Shown: positions 1 to 6,634 of the stretch, one piece after another
Position numbering within the stretch: position 1 is the stretch's first letter
Layout: every line of letters begins with the position of its first letter
The notes under the pieces: model-generated
What the model saw: the letters and a program-made list of their open reading frames with translations, nothing else
Told to the model about the DNA's origin: nothing
Databases searched by the model: none
Assembly (NCBI GenBank): GCA_041738875.1
Contig: JBGSOW010000048.1
Location: forward strand, 1 to 8,884
DNA length: 8,884 nt
Reading direction: 5' to 3'
From: JBGSOW01 sp041738875
GTDB lineage: Bacteria; Patescibacteriota; Dojkabacteria; CALFHW01
Program-made: the position numbers and the translations under genes

Positions 1-92
1 TAGTAGTAACAGGCTCTCTCTACTTCATAAGCGAATTCCCGGAATTTTTCCGAAACAGTTAACAGAATTAACCGCCTTCTATTTACAGAATT
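1..92. other. Flanking sequence with no assignable gene
   Basis: This stretch lies downstream of the exporter operon. On the minus strand one frame stays open from about position 105 to the window edge, but it has no ATG, GTG or TTG start and no recognisable sequence. A short inverted repeat (CGGAA-TTT-TTCCG, about 41-53) is present, but no run of T follows it on the minus strand, so it is not a convincing terminator. Confidence 0.5.
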
Positions 93-938
93 TCAAGTTA
101 GATTAGCCAAAATAAATAACAGCCCAACTACCCTCCTACGCTGGTGTAAGACCTGAGTCCTCTTATCCATACGAAGTTGCCCAAAAAAGAACCAGAATAC
201 AGTAAAAGGTAGTATCACAAGTAGCGAATTCACATCAAAACGATTCAATAATACAGCCGCCGGCAATGCACCAAACAAAACAACCGGAATCACCAGACCA
301 AAGACAACCTGCCACACACCCTGGAAAACGCCAGGAGGCAAAATACCTATTTTGAAGCCTTCTGCAAAAATCCAATAACCGTGACCTATATCACCAAGCC
401 AAAAAGCAAGGCTAAAAAAAGCAAAAAACATAGACACAAAAGTTACTACCATAATACAAAAGATTACAAAGACGATTAATAAATTCAATACACTTAAATC
501 CAAAGTTATCTGCGCGGCCGCATAGACCATTATTACTACACTTGCAAGATTGCCAATAAGCTCTGAAACATCAAATTTCTTGAACATTAAAAATATCCTA
601 CTATTTACTGGCTTAGTCAAAAGAATATCCAACCTTCCTTGATTGATTTCAGTTGCCATCTCTTTTATATTAATAAAAACAAAACTTGTTGCTAGTTTCC
701 TCAATACCCTCCCTAAACCATATAAGAAGAAGACCTCTTCTCTACTCCAGCCAGCTATGTCACTGGTTTGCATGAAGATAATTTCCAAGAATACTAAATT
801 TACCAAAGTCCAGACGATCTCACCAAAAACAGTAATCAAAAGATCCATTTTATACTCCAGCGAAGTCAGTATTGTCGCTCTGAAAAGAACCCCAATGACT
901 CTAAAGTGCTTTAAAATATCAGTTACCAAAACTTTCAT
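93..938 (-). CDS. ABC-2 type exporter permease, second subunit, C-terminus frameshifted
   Basis: Integral membrane subunit of an ABC exporter of the ABC2_membrane_6 (DUF990) type, the COG3694-like partner in COG4586/4587/3694 operons; the substrate of this family is not known. About six hydrophobic segments are visible (residues about 33-56, 70-88, 128-147, 152-180, 205-228, 237-253). The family hallmark is present: a cytoplasmic loop with INQGRLDILLTKPV near residues 98-111. I chose ATG at 938, giving 281 aa. A TTG at 953 is also in frame but would lengthen the overlap with the preceding permease from 20 to 35 nt. The upstream gene ends with TGA at 921-919, so translation is probably coupled. 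The last 29 residues are polar and unlike the family. Removing one A from the A6 run at 183-188 gives instead GNFVWIRGLRSYTSVGG and a stop at 130-128 (269 aa), the normal ending. The sequence therefore carries either a real frameshift or a homopolymer error. Confidence 0.85.
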   Translation of the reverse strand: MKVLVTDILKHFRVIGVLFRATILTSLEYKMDLLITVFGEIVWTLVNLVFLEIIFMQTSDIAGWSREEVFFLYGLGRVLRKLATSFVFINIKEMATEINQGRLDILLTKPVNSRIFLMFKKFDVSELIGNLASVVIMVYAAAQITLDLSVLNLLIVFVIFCIMVVTFVSMFFAFFSLAFWLGDIGHGYWIFAEGFKIGILPPGVFQGVWQVVFGLVIPVVLFGALPAAVLLNRFDVNSLLVILPFTVFWFFFGQLRMDKRTQVLHQRRRVVGLLFILANLT

Positions 939-1722
939 ACCTTCTGAGACCAATTTTAAGTACTAGATTGCAGATAAATATTAAAACTATTGCCCAAATA
1001 ATTTGCACAATAAACCCTCCCAAGAGCTGACCATCTCCAACTTGCCCCTGCAAAATATCAATCGGGAATGAGAATGTATACCTGTAAGGCAGGAACTGGG
1101 CAACCGCGCTTATTGCTTCGGGCAAAAGTATAAAAGGTATGTAGTAGCCTCCTAAAATATTGAAAAAAGCTGAATTTAAAGCGCGAATACCGTTTACCCT
1201 GTCCAGCCAAAAAGCGAAACTGCCAACTATAAAATCTAGTGCTCCAAAAACAATCCCTCCTAATATTAATGACAAAATTACGAAAGGGACATTTGAACTA
1301 TCAATCGAAAAATCAGCGAATTGCCCAAAAAGAACCAAAAGGATCAGAAAAATCGGCATGGAGGCGAAAAATCCAAACACTTTCCAAGATTGCTCTTTCA
1401 TTATGTCCTGCGCAAAAGGCATTACAGGTTTAACTAGTTGGTTTGATAGCCTTCCTGTGCGGATAGAATCTGCCATTAAAAAGTGAAAGAATCCACCGAT
1501 CAAATACCAAGATATAAATGTAAAGAAGTAGTATGCGATTATCTGCCCTCTATCAACCCCGCCAATAGTATCTTGCCCTGAAGAGGCAGAAAGCCAGATG
1601 AAAATAAATACAAATGCCATGATACCTTCGGTTATCATCCAAATCATTGTCTTCCCAGCATCTGAGATATTATCGAGTAAACCTACATAGAAAAATCGTA
1701 AGTACTTTCTAGCTGACTTCAT
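919..1722 (-). CDS. ABC-2 type exporter permease, first subunit
   Basis: Membrane subunit of the same exporter, 267 aa, ABC2_membrane_6 (DUF990) type and COG4587-like by overall pattern. Six hydrophobic segments are visible at about residues 25-45, 61-81, 115-134, 146-170, 183-205 and 234-255. The family signature SIRTGRLSNQLVKPV sits at residues 86-100, between the second and third segments. The C-terminus LKIGLRRYESFGN has the GLRRYxSxG ending expected for intact members, the same ending that the neighbouring paralogue shows only after frame correction. The ATG lies three bases after the ATPase stop (TAG at 1728-1726) and no ribosome binding site precedes it, so the gene probably depends on coupled translation. 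It should form a heterodimer with the second permease and pair with the ATPase at the inner face of the membrane. The exported substrate cannot be read from the sequence. Confidence 0.9.
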   Translation of the reverse strand: MKSARKYLRFFYVGLLDNISDAGKTMIWMITEGIMAFVFIFIWLSASSGQDTIGGVDRGQIIAYYFFTFISWYLIGGFFHFLMADSIRTGRLSNQLVKPVMPFAQDIMKEQSWKVFGFFASMPIFLILLVLFGQFADFSIDSSNVPFVILSLILGGIVFGALDFIVGSFAFWLDRVNGIRALNSAFFNILGGYYIPFILLPEAISAVAQFLPYRYTFSFPIDILQGQVGDGQLLGGFIVQIIWAIVLIFICNLVLKIGLRRYESFGN

Positions 1723-1725
1723 AAT

Positions 1726-2703
1726 CTAGTTTTGCGAGAAGATTAGTGATATTACGTCTTCAAGTTTGGGTTCTGCGATATCTAGATCATCAACATCAAA
1801 CTTCTGTAATATTTTTCCTGCTATCTGGGCATGCACTTCTCTGCCTACAGAAAGTACGACGCTATGCTTTGTTATTTCTAGAATCTCACCGTATTTTTCA
1901 AGTGATTTTCTATTAATTGCTTTATTGAAAATAATTTTAAGATATTTTTTAGGGGTATATTTATTCGTAAGTTCATCGACCGTGCCATCGAAAACCAATT
2001 TGCCTTTGTCAATCACTATCAATCTATTGCACAATTCCTTCACATCCTCCATATAATGGCTAGTTAGTATGATTGTCGCATTATTTATTTTATTGTATTC
2101 CTTTAGAAATTCCCTAACCTTTTTCTGCATTACTACATCCAAACCAATAGTCGGCTCATCCAAAAAGATTACTTTAGGGTTATGTAGTAGCGCTGCCAAA
2201 AGTTCACATTTCATTCTCTGTCCTAGAGACAATTTCCTAACCTGGACATCGATAATGTCATTGACATCCAAAAGATCAGATAAATGCTTTAGTCTTTCTT
2301 TGAAATCTTTATCTGATATTTCGTATATCTCTTTGTTTAATTTGAATGATTCGATTGCAGGTAAATCCCACCAAAGCTGGGCTTTCTGACCCATTACTAT
2401 TGAAAATTGCTTCTGGTATTCGTGCTTTCTGTCATACGGCCTAAATCCCAGTACAGTTACTTCCCCACTACTCGGGTGTAAAAGGCCTGAGAGTATTTTC
2501 AGAGTTGTTGTCTTACCTGCACCATTTGGGCCAATAAAACCAACCACTTCACCTGGTTTAATATCGAAGGATATATTTCTCACTGCTTTAATCTCGCGCC
2601 TATCTGGGGATAATAAAGATTTTACAGCACCCCGCAGCCCTGGTTCCTTTTTAATTTGTGTGAAGCTGCGCGACAGATTACTGACTTGAATAGCACTTTG
2701 CAT
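1726..2703 (-). CDS. ABC-2 exporter ATP-binding protein (COG4586-like)
   Basis: Cytoplasmic nucleotide-binding subunit that powers the two permeases encoded next to it. Complete at 325 aa. Walker A is GPNGAGKTT at residues 58-66, the Q-loop glutamine is in VMGQKAQLWWD (Q106), the ABC signature is LSLGQRMK at 158-165, Walker B is VIFLDEPT at 178-185, the D-loop GLD is at 187-189 and the H-switch is TSH (H216). LSLGQ in place of LSGGQ, the QLWWDLP stretch, and the N-terminal extension before KAVRNISFDI are, from memory, characteristic of the COG4586 subgroup. Residues after about 250 form the usual accessory C-terminal domain. All catalytic residues are present, so it should be active. The start ATG has no Shine-Dalgarno; a -10-like hexamer ends a few bases before it, which suggests a leaderless message. 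It is first in the operon and lies 115 nt beyond the 16S processing stem. Confidence 0.92.
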   Translation of the reverse strand: MQSAIQVSNLSRSFTQIKKEPGLRGAVKSLLSPDRREIKAVRNISFDIKPGEVVGFIGPNGAGKTTTLKILSGLLHPSSGEVTVLGFRPYDRKHEYQKQFSIVMGQKAQLWWDLPAIESFKLNKEIYEISDKDFKERLKHLSDLLDVNDIIDVQVRKLSLGQRMKCELLAALLHNPKVIFLDEPTIGLDVVMQKKVREFLKEYNKINNATIILTSHYMEDVKELCNRLIVIDKGKLVFDGTVDELTNKYTPKKYLKIIFNKAINRKSLEKYGEILEITKHSVVLSVGREVHAQIAGKILQKFDVDDLDIAEPKLEDVISLIFSQN

Positions 2704-2707
2704 TGTA

Positions 2708-2713
2708 AGTATA
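2708..2713 (-). promoter_or_regulatory. Candidate -10 box immediately before the ATPase start
   Basis: TATACT on the minus strand matches five of six positions of the bacterial -10 consensus and ends four bases before the ATG. An overlapping TATATA (2715-2710) would place the start site on the A of the ATG. No clear -35 box is seen. An imperfect palindrome GGTTATATTACC lies at 2729-2740 and could be an operator. The operon might instead be reached by read-through from the 16S unit, since no terminator is visible between them. Confidence 0.35.
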
Positions 2714-2817
2714 TAGTTGAGTAAGTAAGGTTATATTACCATTCACCAGAAATAATATCCATCTATTAATATATCTGTAGGTAAAAGTGCGTAAGAAAAA
2801 ATGGATAAGGGAGCATT

Positions 2818-2844
2818 TTTGAAAGCTAAATAGTGATAGATACC
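2818..2844 (-). other. 16S processing stem, 3' arm
   Basis: Pairs with 4753-4779 in the precursor (one G-U wobble, otherwise perfect). It shows that the primary transcript extends at least 157 nt past the mature 3' end and that the 16S is released as a single-gene unit. Confidence 0.9.
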
Positions 2845-2848
2845 CAGA

Positions 2849-2864
2849 CACTAACGAATTAGTG
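2849..2864 (-). other. Small UUCG-loop hairpin in 16S trailer
   Basis: CACTAA-TTCG-TTAGTG on the minus strand: six perfect base pairs closed by a UUCG tetraloop. It lies a few bases from the 3' arm of the processing stem and may help fold the trailer. Confidence 0.55.
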
Positions 2865-2925
2865 CCAGGTTTGATACGTCATTTGCATACATACACACGA
2901 TAGTATGACTTTTTAGCGACCGGTA

Positions 2926-2949
2926 TTGTTTTCGGCGAACCGAAAACAA
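2926..2949 (-). other. 10-bp UUCG-loop hairpin in 16S trailer
   Basis: The minus strand reads TTGTTTTCGG-TTCG-CCGAAAACAA, a perfect 10-bp stem with a UUCG loop. It starts about 25 nt after the mature 16S 3' end. No T run follows, so it is unlikely to be a terminator and is better read as a structural or processing hairpin of the precursor. Confidence 0.7.
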
Positions 2950-2974
2950 GGTGGTCAACTAGATTACTCCTTAG

Positions 2975-4530
<1,556 letters not shown>

Positions 4531-4531
<1 letters not shown>

Positions 4532-4593
4532 GATTAAGATCCGATTCAAAATTAATCTGATAAATCAAATTAACAATAGAACTGTCTTAATCC
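4531..4593 (-). other. Leader hairpin next to 16S 5' end
   Basis: A 9-bp inverted repeat, GGATTAAGA (minus 4593-4585) with TCTTAATCC (minus 4539-4531), encloses about 45 nt. Its 3' arm abuts the mature 16S 5' end, so it could set the position of final 5' trimming. Confidence 0.5.
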
Positions 4594-4594
4594 A

Positions 4595-4625
4595 CCTAAG
4601 TAAATCTTGAGAGACTTTACTTAGG
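4595..4625 (-). other. 10-bp leader hairpin
   Basis: CCTAAGTAAA and TTTACTTAGG form a perfect 10-bp stem with an 11-nt loop. It lies directly next to the 9-bp stem beside the mature 5' end. No T run follows, so it is not a terminator. Confidence 0.65.
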
Positions 4626-4752
4626 GTTTTAGCTCAAATTCTTTTTAAGAATAAAAAGAACAAAATTTCAAAAAAATTGACGTATCGCACTGAACATCTC
4701 TAATTTCTAAATTACCTTATTTGCATAAAGTAATAAAGTCTTCAGGATGTTC

Positions 4753-4779
4753 GGTATCTATCACTATTTAACTTTCAAA
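4753..4779 (-). other. 16S processing stem, 5' arm
   Basis: These 27 bases are complementary to 2818-2844 on the other side of the 16S gene. In the transcript the two arms give 26 Watson-Crick pairs and one G-U pair, without a bulge. A long leader-trailer stem enclosing the rRNA is the known substrate of RNase III in bacterial rRNA maturation. The arm lies 222 nt before the mature 5' end and overlaps the boxA-like element. Confidence 0.9.
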
Positions 4780-4782
4780 GAA
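4775..4782 (-). promoter_or_regulatory. boxA-like antitermination element
   Basis: The minus strand reads TTCTTTGA, matching the YTCTTTRA core of rRNA boxA, the NusB/NusE binding site. It lies about 245 nt before the 16S and just after a GNRA-loop hairpin, the order (boxB then boxA) known from rRNA leaders. The first two bases of the full boxA consensus do not match. Confidence 0.5.
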
Positions 4783-4786
4783 ACAA

Positions 4787-4809
4787 TAAACTAGCTTTCG
4801 CTTTGTTTA
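4787..4809 (-). promoter_or_regulatory. boxB-like GAAA-loop hairpin
   Basis: In the transcript TAAAC pairs with GTTTA, followed by a small internal loop and AGC-GAAA-GCT. The GNRA-type loop directly upstream of the boxA-like element suggests a nut-site arrangement. The stem is short, so this is tentative. Confidence 0.4.
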
Positions 4810-4895
4810 CTAAAAAAACACAATCTGTGGCTGAACTTGATCGGATTTGTTTGCGTCTTGCTTATAAGTACCTCGATCAGTCTTCAAGTGAAATG

Positions 4896-4925
4896 ATTAT
4901 AGCAACCTTTTGCCGTTTCATGCAA
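4896..4925 (-). promoter_or_regulatory. 16S rRNA promoter (extended -10)
   Basis: The minus strand has TGCTATAAT, a perfect TATAAT (4901-4896) with the TGn extension. A weak -35 (TTGCAT, 4925-4920) lies 18 bases upstream. The expected start site is near 4889. This is the best promoter sequence in the window and is placed as expected for the stable RNA downstream. Confidence 0.75.
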
Positions 4926-5005
4926 CTATCTTTGCCAGATAAAAAGTAACATTACTTTAGCGCAATTAATTTGTTAATTAATTTAAGAAAAATTTAATAA
5001 CTAGG

Positions 5006-5067
5006 TGCTAGAATTATTATCTAACAGAGAAATTAATAATACCAACTAACCATATAAACAATGTAAT
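5006..5067 (+). promoter_or_regulatory. Candidate helicase promoter region
   Basis: Three -10-like sequences lie upstream of the helicase: TGCTAGAAT (5006-5014, extended type), TATAAA (5053-5058) and TGTAAT (5062-5067). None has a convincing -35. The last two would give a leader of only zero to a few bases. A minimal ATG-TAA pair at 5061-5066 precedes the true start. No Shine-Dalgarno is present before 5072. Confidence 0.35.
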
Positions 5068-5071
5068 TGTA

Positions 5072-6451
5072 ATGCGGGATAAACTCAGTGATCATATTAG
5101 CAGTGGTATTAACACGCAAGTTCTCAAAGAGTTAGAGAAAGACACAGTTGATAGTAATCAAGTGATCCTCATGACAGGTGAAGCGGGTACTGGGAAATCT
5201 ACCCTACTCCGGCAGTTCCGAGAGTCAACAAAGAAAAAAATAATCGTACTCGCGCCCACTGGTGTTGCGGCTCTGAATGTCGAAGGAGAGACAATTCATT
5301 CTTTCTTTGGACTAGGCAGAACAGCAAGTATCGATGAGATAAGGCGCAAACCTTTAAACACCTCTAAAAGGAAATTAATCCGCGAGCTTGACCAGATCGT
5401 TATCGACGAGATCTCAATGGTACGAGCGGATATCATGGATATTATAGATCTCCGTTTGCGCCAAGTGCTAAACCCATACAAACCCTTTGGTGGACTACAG
5501 ATGCTACTTATTGGCGACCTCTACCAACTTCCCCCAGTACTTACTACACAAGAAAAATCTCAATTCCTATCTGAATATGAATCCCCGTACTTCTTTTCGA
5601 GCAAGGTTTTCGCCGAAGTAGAAGTTCAACATATCGAGCTTACTCAGATTTATAGACAAACTGACAAAGAATTTACCGCAAGCCTTGGACGTATCCGCAA
5701 GAACACACAAACAGAGAAAGATATCGACTATATAAATTCACGCTACTTCGGCGAAGTAGACGTCGAAGACTTCGATAATTACACTATTTACCTTGCGCCT
5801 ACAAATCGCATCGTAGATTATGTAAATAAATACAAGCTTACTGAACTATCAGGGACAATCAAAATATATGAGGGACAAACAAGTGGGACTTTTTCAGATA
5901 ACAGTAAACCCACACCACAGAAATTAGAAATCGCAGTTGGCGCGCAAGTTATGTTTTTAAATAATGAGAAAGATCAGAATACTGGAGAATTTATTTGGGT
6001 AAATGGAAGCCTAGGAAAAGTAATCGATATCGCGCCTGCCGAAAATAGTAAAATTAATAAAAATAGTAATCTGATTACTGCAGTTGATAAATCGGACCTT
6101 TTGATCGTCGAACTGACGAATGGAAAAATCGTCGAGGTAAGTCCATACACCTGGAGTAATGAAAAATATCAATTCAACGAAAAAACTAGCGAAATAGAAA
6201 AAGTAGTACAAGGCACATTCACACAATATCCTGTGAGACTGGCATGGGCGATAACAATTCATAAAGCGCAAGGTAAAACATTTAAAAAGCAAATCGTAGA
6301 TTTGGGTAATTTCGTATTTGATTTTGGACAAACCTACGTTGCGCTCAGCCGTGCAACCTCACTCGAAGGCATAATCCTCAGAAGACCAATCAAGCCTGGT
6401 GACATCAAATCCGACGGACGAATAGACGAATTCCTAAGCTCCCTAGCCTAG
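5072..6451 (+). CDS. PIF1-like superfamily 1B DNA helicase
   Basis: ATP-driven 5'-3' DNA helicase core, 459 aa, of the PIF1/RecD2-like SF1B group; such proteins act in replication, recombination and removal of DNA secondary structure. Motifs in order: I GEAGTGKST (36-44), Ia APTGVAA (61-67), II VIDEISM (110-116), III GDLYQLPPV (148-156), IV LTQIYRQ (190-196), V AITIHKAQGKTF (393-404) and VI YVALSRAT (422-429). All nucleotide-contacting residues appear intact. No extra C-terminal domain follows motif VI, so it is a minimal core protein. An Asn/Lys-rich stretch at about 322-342 lies between motifs IV and V and looks like a surface insertion. The start is the first possible in-frame ATG; no upstream in-frame start exists before it. 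The gene stands alone, divergent from the 16S. PIF1-like helicases are common in CPR genomes. It could equally be annotated as an AAA-family ATPase. Confidence 0.93.
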   Translation: MRDKLSDHISSGINTQVLKELEKDTVDSNQVILMTGEAGTGKSTLLRQFRESTKKKIIVLAPTGVAALNVEGETIHSFFGLGRTASIDEIRRKPLNTSKRKLIRELDQIVIDEISMVRADIMDIIDLRLRQVLNPYKPFGGLQMLLIGDLYQLPPVLTTQEKSQFLSEYESPYFFSSKVFAEVEVQHIELTQIYRQTDKEFTASLGRIRKNTQTEKDIDYINSRYFGEVDVEDFDNYTIYLAPTNRIVDYVNKYKLTELSGTIKIYEGQTSGTFSDNSKPTPQKLEIAVGAQVMFLNNEKDQNTGEFIWVNGSLGKVIDIAPAENSKINKNSNLITAVDKSDLLIVELTNGKIVEVSPYTWSNEKYQFNEKTSEIEKVVQGTFTQYPVRLAWAITIHKAQGKTFKKQIVDLGNFVFDFGQTYVALSRATSLEGIILRRPIKPGDIKSDGRIDEFLSSLA

Positions 6452-6539
6452 ATCCAACCCGCACAACAACAAAAAACTTGCACTAATCTCACAAAAGCTT
6501 AATATAAATTATAAGGTGTATGATTTAGGCCACCAAACA

Positions 6540-6577
6540 TAGTTTCTATAAATTAGGTAAGTGATTTCTAGAAACTA
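6540..6577 (+). repeat. Inverted repeat upstream of surface protein gene
   Basis: TAGTTTCTA (6540-6548) and TAGAAACTA (6569-6577) are exact inverted repeats 20 nt apart; the second overlaps the palindrome TTTCTAGAAA (6565-6574). A related CTAGAAATAACTA follows at 6603-6615. Without a T run after it, an operator is more likely than a terminator. The rest of 6452-6634 is AT-rich and holds a weak possible promoter, TTGCAC (6478-6483) with TAATAT (6500-6505). Confidence 0.4.
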
Positions 6578-6621
6578 ACCATATATTACATATATTTAAA
6601 AACTAGAAATAACTAAGTTTA

Positions 6622-6627
6622 TATAAT
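6622..6627 (+). promoter_or_regulatory. Consensus -10 box giving a leaderless start
   Basis: A perfect TATAAT ends seven bases before the ATG at 6635, so transcription is expected to begin on or next to the start codon. No Shine-Dalgarno is present. No good -35 is seen about 17 bases upstream. Confidence 0.5.
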
Positions 6628-6634
6628 CAATAAT

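Larger units (their letters stand above)
2818..2974 (-). other. 16S rRNA 3' trailer
   Basis: Transcribed spacer between the mature 16S 3' end and the outer edge of the processing stem. It holds two hairpins with UUCG loops in the transcript (2926-2949 and 2849-2864), then the 3' arm of the leader-trailer stem (2818-2844). There is no tRNA, 23S or 5S sequence in it. Beyond it, 2704-2817 is AT-rich with T runs but no stable hairpin before them, so I see no intrinsic terminator. Confidence 0.75.
4532..4889 (-). other. 16S rRNA 5' leader
   Basis: About 360 nt of leader between the predicted start site (about 4889) and the mature 5' end. In transcription order it contains a GAAA-loop hairpin, a boxA-like element, the 5' arm of the processing stem and two further hairpins. 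It has no open reading frame worth reporting. The whole 4532-5071 gap between the 16S and the helicase is explained by this leader plus the two divergent promoter regions. Confidence 0.7.

Noticed and set aside
919..921. Possible recoding of TGA, as in Absconditabacteria and Gracilibacteria
   Set aside because: TGA ends the first permease exactly after a typical family C-terminus, and no in-frame TGA was met inside any gene, so the standard code fits.
643..2389. Plus-strand open frames opposite the exporter genes
   Set aside because: The minus-strand proteins are clear family members with all motifs; the plus-strand frames are their antisense shadows.
2704..2974. Search for tRNA, 5S or the start of 23S after the 16S
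   Set aside because: No cloverleaf, no GTTCRA T-loop pattern and no 23S start were seen in this stretch.
4812..4829. Terminator-like CACA-GAT-TGTG followed by seven T on the minus strand
   Set aside because: The stem has only four pairs, and it lies between the rRNA promoter and the 16S, where termination would be harmful. At most a weak pause site.
6011..6331. Minus-strand frame opposite the helicase (also one at 5296-5481)
   Set aside because: They overlap helicase motifs read on the plus strand and encode no recognisable sequence.
6452..6634. Possible CRISPR or mobile element ends between the helicase and surface gene
   Set aside because: The repeats are only 9-10 bp, unevenly spaced and not in an array, and there is no transposase or terminal repeat.
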